Shown in pieces: positions 1 to 9,412 of a DNA stretch of 64,000 nt; within the stretch, counting starts at the first letter, position 1; each line of letters begins with the position of its first letter. The stretch is from contig NC_009792.1 of the NCBI RefSeq assembly GCF_000018045.1, positions 3,162,001 to 3,226,000 on the forward strand. Direction: 5' to 3'. Below the pieces are notes generated by a model. The model was not told the origin of the DNA, ran no database searches, and worked only from the letters and a program-made list of their open reading frames with translations. A program made the translations under genes and the position numbers. Source of the DNA: Citrobacter koseri ATCC BAA-895 (GTDB lineage Bacteria > Pseudomonadota > Gammaproteobacteria > Enterobacterales > Enterobacteriaceae).

Positions 1-1
1 A

Positions 2-247
2 GAGAATGCCGCCCAGCGAGGCGAGGCGCGCTCAGCAACGCTGCCGCTTCCTGCGGTTATCCTTGAAAAAGTTCGTCAGGGCGAAGCGCTCGGCCCGGTG
101 ATGTCGCAGTATACCGGTATTGATGAGATTGGCCGTAAAGAGGGGGCTATCGGGGTGTTTACCGCCGGAAAACTGACCCGCTCCAGCGTTTATCACCAGG
201 CGGTGATTCTGGCGCTCAGCCCGTTTCATAATGCGGTGTATCGGTAG
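2..247 (+). CDS. yjjX: YjjX, inosine/xanthosine triphosphatase (3' end only)
   Basis: The window opens inside this gene. The frame starting at base 2 reads about 81 codons to a TAG at 245-247. The tail includes AVILEKVRQGEAL, GIDEIGRKEGAIGVFTAG and ALSPFHNAVYR, matching the C-terminal half of E. coli YjjX as I recall it. YjjX hydrolyses the non-canonical nucleotides ITP and XTP to diphosphates, cleaning the nucleotide pool in the cytoplasm. It converges on trpR, as in E. coli. The start lies outside the window, so total length and promoter cannot be judged. Confidence 0.9.
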   Translation, partial: ENAAQRGEARSATLPLPAVILEKVRQGEALGPVMSQYTGIDEIGRKEGAIGVFTAGKLTRSSVYHQAVILALSPFHNAVYR

Positions 248-260
248 GGCTCGCGATCCA

Positions 261-435
261 CGCCGGATGGCGGCTTCGCCTTATCCGGCCTACGTTCACC
301 ATTCCTGTAGGCCTGATAAGCGTAGCGCCATCAGGCGTGAACGTTCATCATTCCTGTAGGCCTGATAAGCGTAGCGCCATCAGGCGTGAGCGTCCGTCAT
401 TCCCGTAGGCCTGATAAGCGTAGCGCCATCAGGCG
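261..435. repeat. REP/BIME cluster with three 49-bp tandem units
   Basis: One inverted REP (261-294, ccggatggcgg...cttatccggcctac) is followed by three near-identical units beginning gtaggcctgataagcg at 307, 356 and 405, a period of exactly 49 bp. The last unit ends 4 bp before the trpR stop codon, so the array fills the convergent yjjX/trpR gap. Such elements can stabilise 3' ends or bind gyrase, Pol I or IHF. Confidence 0.9.
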
Positions 436-438
436 AAA

Positions 439-768
439 TTACCTTTCGCTCTTGAGCAACACCTGCTCCAGCCACTGGCGTAACTCTACCGGTGCGGACT
501 TCAGGCTGTTGGAACCGCGCGTAATGGTGGCGATGCCCGCCCCCAGCTCATTTTTAAGCTCGCGCTGGCTCATTTCACCGCGTAACAACTCTTCAATGAT
601 ACGCACGCGCGTTCCCAGCGCCTCACGCTCATCCGGCGTCAACATCAAATTGAGTAAGGGAAGATGCAGGTCTTCCGCACAAGCGTGCTTGAGCAGCTCA
701 ACAAAGCGTAACCACTCCTGGTGACGCTGTTCTGCCATCGCTGCTGAATAGGGTGATTGCTGAGTCAT
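439..768 (-). CDS. trpR: Trp operon repressor TrpR
   Basis: A 109-residue protein almost identical to E. coli TrpR (108 aa). It is a dimeric cytoplasmic repressor that binds operators of trp, aroH, mtr, aroL and its own gene when loaded with L-tryptophan. The helix-turn-helix lies at about residues 68-91 (QRELKNELGAGIATITR), and the two tryptophan-contacting arginines are present as R54 and R84. Start ATG at 768. It lies downstream of slt on the same strand, but a TrpR-type operator in the 90-bp gap shows that it has its own autoregulated promoter. The C-terminus carries one residue more than in E. coli. Confidence 0.97.
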   Translation of the reverse strand: MTQQSPYSAAMAEQRHQEWLRFVELLKHACAEDLHLPLLNLMLTPDEREALGTRVRIIEELLRGEMSQRELKNELGAGIATITRGSNSLKSAPVELRQWLEQVLLKSER

Positions 769-816
769 AGAATGTCGCCATCGTTGCAGGGGGAAACGTA
801 TCTGTCTCCCCCGATT

Positions 817-834
817 GTACTCTTTAACGAGTAC
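817..834. promoter_or_regulatory. TrpR operator (trpR autoregulation)
   Basis: GTACTCTTTAACGAGTAC, an 18-bp near-perfect palindrome 48 bp upstream of the trpR start. It matches the trp operator core (GTACTnnnTAnnGAGTAC) and, as remembered, differs from the E. coli trpR operator by one central base. Confidence 0.9.
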
Positions 835-858
835 GATAGCATAACATAACCGATGCGA

Positions 859-2796
859 TCAGTAACGGCGCTGCCATTCTGCGTCATTCATCAACGTTGG
901 TTTATCGCCCATGAAGTAGCGATAGTAGGCATCATAGGCCAGCACGTTCTTCACGTAGCCCCGCGTTTCTGAGAACGGAATACTTTCAACAAACGCGACG
1001 GCGTCGATGCGCCCTGCGCTGTTGCCAAGCCAGGTACGAACGCGCCCCGGCCCGGCATTGTAAGCCGCTGAAGAGAAAATACGGTTATTACCAAACTGTT
1101 GATAAACGTATTGCAGGTAACTGGTGCCAATGTTGATGTTCGTCTCCGGGTCAAGCAGCTGGCTGGGGCTGCTGTAGCCCGGTATTGAGAACATTTTCAC
1201 CGTATGCGTCGCCGTGCCCGGCATAACTTGCATCAGACCGCTGGCTCCTACCGGGGATTTCACTTTCGGATTCCAGGCGCTCTCCTGACGCGCAATCGCC
1301 ATAGCGTAACTTTGCGAGATCGCTTTGCCGCCGGTGTAACGGGCGAAAAGATCCTTGTACGCCAGCGGGAAGCGTTCTTCCAGATGATCCCACAGTTTCC
1401 CTGCGATCGTCGCCTGTACGCTCAGATCCCACCAGTGGTTATTGAAGGCATAACGCGCCAGCTGCGCCTGCTCCGACTTCGTCCTGCTGGAGACCAGATT
1501 CGCCCACTCGCTGCGCGCCGTATTATCCAGATTCCAGTACATCAGTTCGCGTACTCGCGCCATTTCCGCGCCCTGCGTAAGCGAAGCGTCCACTGTCGTC
1601 GGCGCTTTGTCGATCTTCAGCACATACGCTTCACCCAGCTTTTGCGCGGCGACCATCGGGTAGAAACCACGCTGTTGCATCAGCGCATGGAGGATCTCTT
1701 TTGCCTCTGCCTCACGCCCGCGTTCAAGCAACAAATCCGCCTGCCAGTAGCGCCATTCATCCTTCTCCTTTGCTTCCATCGGCAGTCGGGCAAGCCAGGT
1801 ATTCAGCCCACGCCGATCGCCGGTGCCCAGCGCCATCCGCACGCGGCGTTCCACCAGCGTGGTGGATTGCGAGCGCATAATCGCATCATCGCGCCACTTC
1901 GCCTGCGCATCGGTCACATCGTTCCCCATCAGCCGCCAGGCGACGATATCGCGCAGTTCCTGAGTTTGCTCCTCATTAAGCTGCTGGGCCTGCACCAGTG
2001 ACGGGATCATCAAACGCGCATTCTCTGCGTCCTGACGCGCCACGCTGGCAAAGGCCACTGCCGCCATCTGGCGGGTAAAATCGGTCGCGCCGGTCGTACG
2101 CGCAAAAGTCATCACGCTATTGGGATCGTTCGCCAGCGCGATGATCGCCGAAGCAATGGTCTGGTACTGCGCAGGCATCTGCCCGGCCAGCACCGTTACC
2201 AGCCCCGTGTTGCCTGCTTTCATCGCCAGGCGGATGCGCTCCAGCCAGGCCAGCGGGTCCTGGGTGCCGGAAGCGCGCCAGACGCTGAACAGTTTGTCAC
2301 AGGCGTTCGGCTGGCTTTTCCCGGTCAGCCAAAGCGCTTTCGCCCCCTGCCAGGCCTCTTCCGTCTGCCCGGTATTCCATTTCGCGTAGTAGTAATTACA
2401 TTGCGCTTCGGTGGTGCCCGGCTTCTCGGGGCTGAACGCTAGCAGTCCACGCCAGTCTTCGCGACGCGCCAGCTCATTAACGAAACGCGATTGCAGCGTA
2501 CGCGCAGGAGGAAGCGTAGGGTTGGCGCGCACAAACTGGGTGACGGTGACCGCAGGCTGGTTCATCAGATCGTCGGTGATCTGGCGATACTCAAGATAGG
2601 GATACAGCGGGTAATTCTTCAGGCCAGGCATCATCTGCTCAACGACATCCATCTGTCGGTTATCCCAGGCCTGTTTGATTTGCGCATAGCGATTGCGCTG
2701 CTCATCCAGAGAATCCGCTCGCGCCGCCTGACTTACCGTCAGCAGACATACGCTGGCGGCGATAAGACGCCAGGTAAATGGTTTGGCTTTGTCCAC
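859..2796 (-). CDS. slt: Soluble lytic murein transglycosylase Slt70
   Basis: 645 residues, the usual Slt70 length. It is a periplasmic exolytic transglycosylase that cleaves the MurNAc-GlcNAc bond and forms 1,6-anhydromuropeptides. Residues 1-27 form a Sec signal peptide ending SQAARA. A long superhelical alpha-domain follows, and the C-terminal lysozyme-like domain starts near residue 490. The catalytic glutamate is in ARQESAWNP (about residue 505), with family motifs GASGLMQVMPGTA and SSAAYNAGPGRV. It is divergent from ettA; the start ATG at 2796 is preceded by gaggaag. Nothing unusual was seen. Confidence 0.97.
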   Translation of the reverse strand: MDKAKPFTWRLIAASVCLLTVSQAARADSLDEQRNRYAQIKQAWDNRQMDVVEQMMPGLKNYPLYPYLEYRQITDDLMNQPAVTVTQFVRANPTLPPARTLQSRFVNELARREDWRGLLAFSPEKPGTTEAQCNYYYAKWNTGQTEEAWQGAKALWLTGKSQPNACDKLFSVWRASGTQDPLAWLERIRLAMKAGNTGLVTVLAGQMPAQYQTIASAIIALANDPNSVMTFARTTGATDFTRQMAAVAFASVARQDAENARLMIPSLVQAQQLNEEQTQELRDIVAWRLMGNDVTDAQAKWRDDAIMRSQSTTLVERRVRMALGTGDRRGLNTWLARLPMEAKEKDEWRYWQADLLLERGREAEAKEILHALMQQRGFYPMVAAQKLGEAYVLKIDKAPTTVDASLTQGAEMARVRELMYWNLDNTARSEWANLVSSRTKSEQAQLARYAFNNHWWDLSVQATIAGKLWDHLEERFPLAYKDLFARYTGGKAISQSYAMAIARQESAWNPKVKSPVGASGLMQVMPGTATHTVKMFSIPGYSSPSQLLDPETNINIGTSYLQYVYQQFGNNRIFSSAAYNAGPGRVRTWLGNSAGRIDAVAFVESIPFSETRGYVKNVLAYDAYYRYFMGDKPTLMNDAEWQRRY

Positions 2797-3010
2797 AAGC
2801 TCTTCCTCTTGTCGTGATACATCAATGCAGCATCATGCCGCGTAATGAATTTATGCTAACCAGACATTGCTAAATGCGCCACGTTACGGACACTTTTTTA
2901 CTTTTATTGCGAGTGAGAGTTGCTGGCTGGGATTAGCCCGGGAAAAAGGCTACACTTCGCCTTTGAAAATTATTCTTCATCACGATAAACCTATAGAGGC
3001 GAAGTCCAAC

Positions 3011-4678
3011 GTGGCTCAATTCGTTTATACCATGCATCGTGTCGGCAAAGTGGTTCCGCCGAAACGTCATATTTTGAAAAACATCTCGCTGAGCTTCTTC
3101 CCTGGGGCGAAAATCGGCGTACTGGGTCTGAACGGCGCCGGTAAGTCTACCCTGCTGCGCATTATGGCTGGCATCGATACAGATATTGAGGGCGAAGCTC
3201 GCCCACAGCCAGGCATCAAAATTGGCTACCTGCCGCAGGAACCTCAGCTCACCCCTGAACATACCGTTCGCGAATCGATCGAAGAGGCGGTGGCTGAAGT
3301 GGTCGGCGCCCTGAAACGTCTGGATGAAGTGTACGCGCTGTACGCCGATCCAGATGCGGACTTTGACAAGCTGGCCGCCGAACAGGGCAAGCTGGAAGAG
3401 ATCATCCAGGCGCATGACGGCCACAACCTGAACGTACAGCTGGAGCGCGCCGCTGACGCCCTGCGTCTGCCGGACTGGGATGCCAAAATCGCGAATCTTT
3501 CCGGTGGTGAGCGCCGCCGCGTCGCGCTGTGCCGTCTGCTGCTGGAAAAACCGGACATGCTGCTGCTCGACGAACCGACCAACCACCTGGATGCGGAGTC
3601 CGTCGCGTGGCTGGAACGCTTCCTGCACGACTTCGAAGGCACCGTTGTGGCGATTACCCACGACCGTTACTTCCTCGACAACGTGGCGGGCTGGATCCTC
3701 GAACTTGACCGTGGCGAAGGGATCCCGTGGGAAGGCAACTACTCCTCCTGGCTGGAACAGAAAGATCAGCGTCTGGCGCAGGAAGCCTCTCAGGAAGCGG
3801 CCCGCCGTAAATCCATTGAGAAAGAGCTGGAGTGGGTGCGTCAGGGTACTAAAGGCCGTCAGTCTAAAGGCAAAGCCCGTCTGGCGCGCTTTGAAGAGCT
3901 GAACAGCACCGAATACCAGAAACGTAACGAAACCAACGAACTGTTTATTCCACCTGGACCACGTCTGGGCGACAAGGTCGTTGAAGTCAGCAACCTGCGT
4001 AAATCCTACGGCGATCGCCTGCTGATCGACGATCTCAGCTTCTCAGTACCGAAAGGCGCGATTGTCGGCATCATCGGTCCGAACGGCGCGGGTAAATCCA
4101 CCCTGTTCCGCATGATGTCCGGTCAGGAACAGCCGGATAGCGGCACCATCACGCTGGGGGAAACCGTAAAACTGGCTTCCGTTGACCAGTTCCGTGACGC
4201 GATGGATAACAGCAAAACCGTGTGGGAAGAAGTTTCCGGCGGGCTGGATATCATGAAGATCGGCAACACCGAAATGCCAAGCCGCGCCTATGTGGGCCGC
4301 TTTAACTTCAAAGGCGTCGATCAAGGTAAACGCGTGGGCGAACTGTCCGGCGGTGAGCGCGGTCGTCTGCATCTGGCGAAGCTGTTGCAGGTTGGCGGCA
4401 ATATGCTGCTGCTCGATGAACCGACCAACGACCTGGATATCGAAACCCTGCGCGCGCTGGAAAACGCCCTGCTGGAGTTCCCAGGCTGTGCAATGGTTAT
4501 CTCGCACGACCGTTGGTTCCTCGACCGTATCGCCACGCACATTCTGGATTACCAGGATGAAGGCAAGGTGGAGTTCTTCGAAGGTAACTTCACCGAGTAC
4601 GAAGAGTATAAGAAACGCACGCTGGGCGCCGACGCGCTGGAGCCGAAGCGTATCAAGTACAAACGTATCGCCAAGTAA
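3011..4678 (+). CDS. ettA: Energy-dependent translational throttle protein EttA (ABC-F)
   Basis: An ABC-F ATPase that binds the ribosomal E site and gates the first elongation steps according to the ATP/ADP ratio. I start it at the GTG at 3011, giving 555 residues as in E. coli. An in-frame ATG at 2867 would add 48 residues with no family similarity. From the GTG: Walker A GLNGAGKST at residues 39-47, signature LSGGERRR, Walker B LLLDEPTNHLD near 184-194, then the linker with the charged arm, a second Walker A GPNGAGKST and second LLLDEPTNDLD. The segment gaggcg lies upstream of the GTG. It is divergent from slt and convergent with nadR. Confidence 0.95.
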   Translation: MAQFVYTMHRVGKVVPPKRHILKNISLSFFPGAKIGVLGLNGAGKSTLLRIMAGIDTDIEGEARPQPGIKIGYLPQEPQLTPEHTVRESIEEAVAEVVGALKRLDEVYALYADPDADFDKLAAEQGKLEEIIQAHDGHNLNVQLERAADALRLPDWDAKIANLSGGERRRVALCRLLLEKPDMLLLDEPTNHLDAESVAWLERFLHDFEGTVVAITHDRYFLDNVAGWILELDRGEGIPWEGNYSSWLEQKDQRLAQEASQEAARRKSIEKELEWVRQGTKGRQSKGKARLARFEELNSTEYQKRNETNELFIPPGPRLGDKVVEVSNLRKSYGDRLLIDDLSFSVPKGAIVGIIGPNGAGKSTLFRMMSGQEQPDSGTITLGETVKLASVDQFRDAMDNSKTVWEEVSGGLDIMKIGNTEMPSRAYVGRFNFKGVDQGKRVGELSGGERGRLHLAKLLQVGGNMLLLDEPTNDLDIETLRALENALLEFPGCAMVISHDRWFLDRIATHILDYQDEGKVEFFEGNFTEYEEYKKRTLGADALEPKRIKYKRIAK

Positions 4679-4687
4679 TGTATCAGA

Positions 4688-4760
4688 TGCCGGATGGCGC
4701 TACGCTTATCCGGCCTACAGACTTATCCGGCCTACACCTTGTAGGCCGCCATCCGGCGCT
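4688..4760. repeat. BIME (REP pair) between ettA and nadR
   Basis: Two inverted REP sequences, gccggatggcgctacgctta... and gtaggccgccatccggc, flank a partial extra tail copy (cttatccggcctac). They fill the convergent gap and end 6 bp before the nadR stop. Confidence 0.9.
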
Positions 4761-4766
4761 TCAGGC

Positions 4767-5999
4767 TTAACCCTGCTCGCCCATCATCTCTTTCACTAAC
4801 TCCACGCAGCGCAAAAATCGACCATCGTAATCGGCCTCTTCTACGTGGACGAAATTGATGTTGTTCTCCCGCAGCATATCCACCAGCAGATTCTGGAACT
4901 CTTTACGATCCACCGAACTGCCCAGACTCCGTAACCCATCCGCGACCCAGGGCGTATTGTTCTCCAGCAGGATCACCAGATCAAAGCGGTATTCATCGAT
5001 CAACGCCTGTACAAACGGATGCTCGCGCCCTTCGTATTTTTTACAAAAGGCCTGCGTGGTAACGAAATCGGTATCGATAAAGGCCACTTTATTGGCGTAT
5101 TTCACCGCAAAATCAATATATTGCGCATGGCCCAGCGCGATCTTATCGTAATCAGAATACTGTAACGCCATCTCGTCACCGCCCAGATGCGAGAAGACAT
5201 AGTCGCGCCCGTACTCCCACGCGCTGGTGGTATTAAAAATATTGGCGAGCTTGTTCACCAGCGTGGATTTCCCGCTCGACTCTCCGCCTAATATCGCCAC
5301 GGTGCGCACGAAAAAGGGCTTCACTTCCGTCGGAATGTATTCCCAGTAGCGGAACGGGTTTTCACGGATCTGCGCCCCACTGATACTCATAAAGGTTCGT
5401 TTCGGATCGACCAGCACCGTTTCAATAGCCAGGTGTTCGAGATACTGCGGCGCATCGGCTTCCTCGGACGTGTAGATCCAGTTAGGCTGAATCCCCTTCT
5501 CTTCCATAAAGGCTTTGATGCCGTTGCTCCACACATCCCAGCCATGCGGGTACGGCTCCATCCCTTCCTCATTGAAGGCATGAATACGAATATTCTTCTG
5601 ATATTTAAAGGTCTGTAGTAGCCAACGCAGACGATCCGACACGGTAGGCTGTTGCGACATGGCGCTGTCTTCAAACAGTTCGCGGTCACGGGTATCGTCA
5701 TAACCCATAATGATATGCAGTTCATCCACCTGGCTACAGGCGCGCTGAATCAAATAGATATGCCCAGTATGCAGGGGGTAGAACTTGCCAAACACCACGC
5801 CGATGTTTTTCCGCTGCCGGGGAAACTCCAGCCCCAAAAAACGATGCAGCGCCTCCAGCTTTTGCGCACTGGGGCTTTTAATCTTCGCGTTCAGAAGTTG
5901 GCTCAAATACCCTTTGGTCATGCCGCTGGCATCCGCCACCTGTTGCAGGGTACACCCCTTTTGCTTGATCGCGGTTTTGAGATAGTCGAACGATGACAC
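4767..5999 (-). CDS. nadR: Trifunctional NadR: NAD repressor, NMN adenylyltransferase, ribosylnicotinamide kinase
   Basis: 410 residues, full length. An N-terminal XRE-type helix-turn-helix (about 1-60, TLQQVADASGMTKGYLSQLL) represses nadA, nadB and pncB. The central nucleotidyltransferase domain carries GKFYPLHTGH at 71-80 and the ISGAQIR motif at 205-211. The C-terminal ribosylnicotinamide kinase domain carries the P-loop GGESSGKST at 237-245. The protein senses NAD and salvages nicotinamide riboside imported by PnuC. It lies downstream of radA on the same strand with a REP pair between them, as in the E. coli serB-radA-nadR order. Confidence 0.97.
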   Translation of the reverse strand: MSSFDYLKTAIKQKGCTLQQVADASGMTKGYLSQLLNAKIKSPSAQKLEALHRFLGLEFPRQRKNIGVVFGKFYPLHTGHIYLIQRACSQVDELHIIMGYDDTRDRELFEDSAMSQQPTVSDRLRWLLQTFKYQKNIRIHAFNEEGMEPYPHGWDVWSNGIKAFMEEKGIQPNWIYTSEEADAPQYLEHLAIETVLVDPKRTFMSISGAQIRENPFRYWEYIPTEVKPFFVRTVAILGGESSGKSTLVNKLANIFNTTSAWEYGRDYVFSHLGGDEMALQYSDYDKIALGHAQYIDFAVKYANKVAFIDTDFVTTQAFCKKYEGREHPFVQALIDEYRFDLVILLENNTPWVADGLRSLGSSVDRKEFQNLLVDMLRENNINFVHVEEADYDGRFLRCVELVKEMMGEQG

Positions 6000-6030
6000 A
6001 AGAGCCTCCTGCTAAAAAACGCGTAACAAT

Positions 6031-6094
6031 GCCTGATGGCGCTTCGCTTATCAGGCCTACAACATCAATCCGTAGGCCGGCGTCGCTATCCGGC
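6031..6094. repeat. REP pair between radA and nadR
   Basis: gcctgatggcgcttcgctta...aggcctac and cgtaggccggcgtcgctatccggc, in opposite orientation. Confidence 0.85.
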
Positions 6095-6124
6095 AAATTA
6101 TACAACATCAGTGCATACAGATGA

Positions 6125-7507
6125 TTATAAGTCGTCAAACACACTTAACGCATCCGCAAGCTTTTTAACGCCAAAAACCTGCATCCCTTCCGGCGGCTTT
6201 TTCGGCACGTTGGCAGCCGGTACGATAGCGCGGCGGAAACCGTGTTTAGCCGCTTCAGAAATACGTTCCTGACCGCTGGGCACCGGGCGAATTTCCCCTG
6301 CCAGCCCCACTTCGCCAAACACCACCAGATCCTGCGGCAGCGGCCTGTCGCGCAGGCTGGAGACCATCGCCAGCAATAGCGCGAGATCCGCGCTGGTCTC
6401 CGTGACCTTCACGCCGCCCACGACATTGACGAATACATCCTGATCGGCCATCTGCAATCCGCCATGACGGTGCAGCACCGCCAGCAGGATCGCCAGACGG
6501 TTTTGTTCCAGGCCGACCGCCACACGACGCGGATTCGCCATCATCGAGTGATCGACCAGCGCCTGAATCTCTACCAGCAGCGGGCGCGTCCCTTCCCACA
6601 CCACCATGACCGAACTGCCGGAAGTCACCTCATCGCCACGGCTTAAGAAAATTGCGGACGGGTTGCTGACTTCACGCAGCCCCTGCTCCGTCATCGCAAA
6701 AACGCCCAGCTCGTTTACCGCGCCAAAACGGTTTTTATGGCTACGCAGCGTGCGAAAACGGGAGTCAGCGTCGCCATCCAATAGCACCGAGCAGTCAATG
6801 CAGTGCTCCAGCACCTTCGGGCCTGCCAGCGAGCCGTCTTTGGTTACATGACCAACCATCACGATAGCCACGCCGCGCGTTTTGGCAAAGCGCGTCAGAT
6901 AAGCGGCCGTCTCACGCACCTGGGCCACGCTGCCCGGCGAGGACTGGATATCCGCCATATGCATCACCTGGATGGAGTCGATCACCATCAGCTTCGGTTG
7001 TTCTTCTTCCGCAATCAGGCAGATCTGTTCAATACTGGTTTCTGACAGCATATTCATGTTAGCCGTCGGCAATCCCAGCCGATGCGCGCGCATCGCTACC
7101 TGTTGCAGGGACTCTTCGCCCGTGACGTACAGGGTTTTCATCTGCTCGGCCAGTTTGCAAAGCGTTTGCAGCAGCAGCGTGGATTTCCCCGCACCGGGGT
7201 TGCCGCCGATCAGGATGGCGCTGCCGGGCACGACACCGCCGCCCAGCACACGGTCGAACTCTTTAAACCCGGTGGAAAAACGCGGCAGCTCCTCAAGGCT
7301 GATGTCAGACAATTTCTGCACCTTTGCCACACCTGCGTTACCGGCATAGCCGCTGAGTCGCTCATTACGCGCCACCGTTGGCGACGCGGCAAGACGCACC
7401 TCGGTGATGGTGTTCCAGGCATGACAGGCGCTGCATTGCCCCTGCCAGCGCGGATAATCGGCCCCGCATTCATTACAAACAAAGGCGCGTTTTGGAGCTT
7501 TTGCCAC
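6125..7507 (-). CDS. radA: DNA repair/branch-migration protein RadA (Sms)
   Basis: 460 residues, full length. A RecA-like hexameric ATPase that promotes branch migration of recombination intermediates. The N-terminal zinc finger has C11, C14, C25 and C28 (CNECG...CSACH). The RecA-like core has Walker A GGNPGAGKST at 101-110 and the RadA-specific KNRFG motif (RSHKNRFGAVNELG). The C-terminal part is Lon-protease-like (DLVVFGEVGLAGEIRPV) and lacks protease function in this family. It sits between serB and nadR on the same strand, with REP elements in both gaps. Confidence 0.97.
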   Translation of the reverse strand: MAKAPKRAFVCNECGADYPRWQGQCSACHAWNTITEVRLAASPTVARNERLSGYAGNAGVAKVQKLSDISLEELPRFSTGFKEFDRVLGGGVVPGSAILIGGNPGAGKSTLLLQTLCKLAEQMKTLYVTGEESLQQVAMRAHRLGLPTANMNMLSETSIEQICLIAEEEQPKLMVIDSIQVMHMADIQSSPGSVAQVRETAAYLTRFAKTRGVAIVMVGHVTKDGSLAGPKVLEHCIDCSVLLDGDADSRFRTLRSHKNRFGAVNELGVFAMTEQGLREVSNPSAIFLSRGDEVTSGSSVMVVWEGTRPLLVEIQALVDHSMMANPRRVAVGLEQNRLAILLAVLHRHGGLQMADQDVFVNVVGGVKVTETSADLALLLAMVSSLRDRPLPQDLVVFGEVGLAGEIRPVPSGQERISEAAKHGFRRAIVPAANVPKKPPEGMQVFGVKKLADALSVFDDL

Positions 7508-7532
7508 GGTTTACCTCTTTATTTCATGCAGT

Positions 7533-7617
7533 TGCCGGATGGCGCTGGCGCTTATCCGGCCTACAGAATACTTATCCGGCCTACAGTCACTTTTCCGTAG
7601 GCCCTGCGCCATCGGGC
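7533..7617. repeat. BIME between serB and radA
   Basis: A REP (gccggatggcgctggcgctta...), a partial tail copy (cttatccggcctac at 7571-7584) and a divergent inverted REP (gtaggccctgcgccatcgggc). Confidence 0.85.
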
Positions 7618-7624
7618 AATTCAA

Positions 7625-8593
7625 TCATTTTTGATTCATACTGCCGGAGAGAATGCAGAACACCCCCATCAGGTCAGCGTGACGAATCGTGATTTCCGTC
7701 TTTTCATTCACTTTCGGTTTGGCGTGGTACGCAATCCCCAGCCCGGCCGCTTTGATCATCGGCAGATCGTTAGCGCCATCGCCAATCGCCACCGTCTGCG
7801 CCACGGGAATTTCATACTCCTGCGCCAGTCGGGTCAGCGTGTTAGCTTTGTACTGGGCATCGACGATATCGCCAATGACATTGCCGGTAAATTTCCCGTC
7901 GATGATCTCCAGCTCGTTCGCCACCACCGCGGTTAAACGCAGCTTTTCACGCAGGTATTCTGCAAAAAAGGTAAACCCGCCGGAGGCGATCGCCACTTTC
8001 CAGCCGAGCGTTTCCAGCTTCAGCACCAGTTGCGTCAGACCCGGCATCAACGGCAAATTCTCGCGCACCTGGCGCAGAATATCGGCATCCGCGCCTTTCA
8101 GCGTCGCCACACGGCTGCGTAAGCTGGCGGTAAAATCCAGTTCGCCGCGCATCGCGCGTTCCGTGACTTCCGCAACCATTTCGCCCGTCCCGGCCAGCTT
8201 CGCGATTTCATCGATGCATTCGATCTGAATCGCCGTCGAATCCATATCCATAACCAGCAGGCCTGGCGTACGCAGATGCGGAATTTTGCCCAGCGGCGCG
8301 ACATCCAGCCCGGCGCCGTGCGCCAGCTTCGTCGCGCGCGGCGTTAAGGAACCCGCCAGACGAATCACCTGATAATCTTCAACGCACCAGGCCGCCACGA
8401 TCACCATCGCAGCGCCCAGCTTGCTCTGGTACTGCGTTAAGCGCTGCTTATCCAACCCGCGACCGTACAGCAGCCAGCCGCTACGGCCTGCGTGGTAATC
8501 CAGTGGCATCACCTCGTCACCACTTAATGAAAGGGGTAAACCAGGCCACAAAGAAACATCTTCAGGCAGATCGCACCAGGTAATGTTAGGCAT
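7625..8593 (-). CDS. serB: Phosphoserine phosphatase SerB
   Basis: HAD-superfamily phosphatase catalysing the last step of serine synthesis, O-phosphoserine to L-serine. I start it at the ATG at 8593 (MPNITWCDLPED), giving 322 residues as in E. coli; the open frame continues upstream to 8824 without family similarity. The N-terminal ACT-like region is followed by catalytic motif I DMDST at 116-120. Motif II lies in the IASGGFTFF segment and motif IV is GDGANDLPM near 268. The gene is divergent from ytjB. Confidence 0.97.
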   Translation of the reverse strand: MPNITWCDLPEDVSLWPGLPLSLSGDEVMPLDYHAGRSGWLLYGRGLDKQRLTQYQSKLGAAMVIVAAWCVEDYQVIRLAGSLTPRATKLAHGAGLDVAPLGKIPHLRTPGLLVMDMDSTAIQIECIDEIAKLAGTGEMVAEVTERAMRGELDFTASLRSRVATLKGADADILRQVRENLPLMPGLTQLVLKLETLGWKVAIASGGFTFFAEYLREKLRLTAVVANELEIIDGKFTGNVIGDIVDAQYKANTLTRLAQEYEIPVAQTVAIGDGANDLPMIKAAGLGIAYHAKPKVNEKTEITIRHADLMGVFCILSGSMNQK

Positions 8594-8710
8594 TAAAGCT
8601 CCTGTAAAATCGTTCGGGTCGGGAATCATCCTGGGGAAAATAACGCATGAGGCTACCCTGTAACCATCGCTTCTGGCAACATTAAGCCTCAAATTTTCAG
8701 CAGGTGGAAT

Positions 8711-9358
8711 ATGGCTCGCGCAAAACTGAAATTCCGGCTTCATCGTGCAGTGATTGTATTGTTCTGTCTCGCACTGCTCGTCGGGCTGATGCAGGGGGCG
8801 TCCTGGTTCAGTCAAAACCATCAACGGCAGCGCAATCCGCAGCTCGAAGAACTGGCCCGCACGCTGGCGCGCCAGGTGACCTTAAATATCGCGCCGCTGA
8901 TGCGCACCGAAACGCCGGATGAGAAGCGGATCGCCGTCGTACTCCGCCAGCTAACGGAAGAGAGCCGCATTCTGGATGCCGGTGTCTACGACGAGCAAGG
9001 CGATCTCATTACGCGCGCAGGCGAAAGCGTCAATGTGCGCGACAGGCTGGCGCTGGACGGTAAAAAAGCGGGCGGCTATTTTAATCAGCAGATTGTCGAA
9101 CCTATTCAGGGTAAAAATGGCCCGCTGGGCTATCTGCGCCTGACGCTGGATACGCATACGCTGGCGACCGAAGCGAAGCAGGTCGATAACACCACCAACA
9201 TTTTACGCCTGATGCTGCTCCTGTCACTGGCAATTGGCGTGGTGCTCACGCGCACCTTGCTACAGGGCAAACGCACGCGCTGGCAGCAATCGCCTTTCCT
9301 GCTCACCGCCAGCAAATCCGTACCGGAAGAGGAAGAGAGCGAGAAGAAAGAACCATAG
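8711..9358 (+). CDS. ytjB: YtjB/Smp inner-membrane protein
   Basis: 215 residues, about the length of E. coli Smp/YtjB. It has an N-terminal membrane segment at about 15-35 (AVIVLFCLALLVGLMQGAS), a periplasmic sensor-like domain, and a second membrane segment near 165-185 (LRLMLLLSLAIGVVLTRTLL), followed by a short charged tail ending EEEESEKKEP. The topology resembles the sensory half of a histidine kinase or chemoreceptor without any output domain. The function is not established. It is divergent from serB, and caggtgg lies upstream of the start. Confidence 0.9.
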   Translation: MARAKLKFRLHRAVIVLFCLALLVGLMQGASWFSQNHQRQRNPQLEELARTLARQVTLNIAPLMRTETPDEKRIAVVLRQLTEESRILDAGVYDEQGDLITRAGESVNVRDRLALDGKKAGGYFNQQIVEPIQGKNGPLGYLRLTLDTHTLATEAKQVDNTTNILRLMLLLSLAIGVVLTRTLLQGKRTRWQQSPFLLTASKSVPEEEESEKKEP

Positions 9359-9412
9359 GATAGCCGCCGCTTTGTCGTTAATATAGTTGAGACCACGAAA
9401 AGGAATGCTGCC

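Noticed and set aside
2867..3010. 48-residue N-terminal extension of EttA
   Set aside because: No similarity to the family, while the GTG at 3011 gives the standard 555-residue protein.
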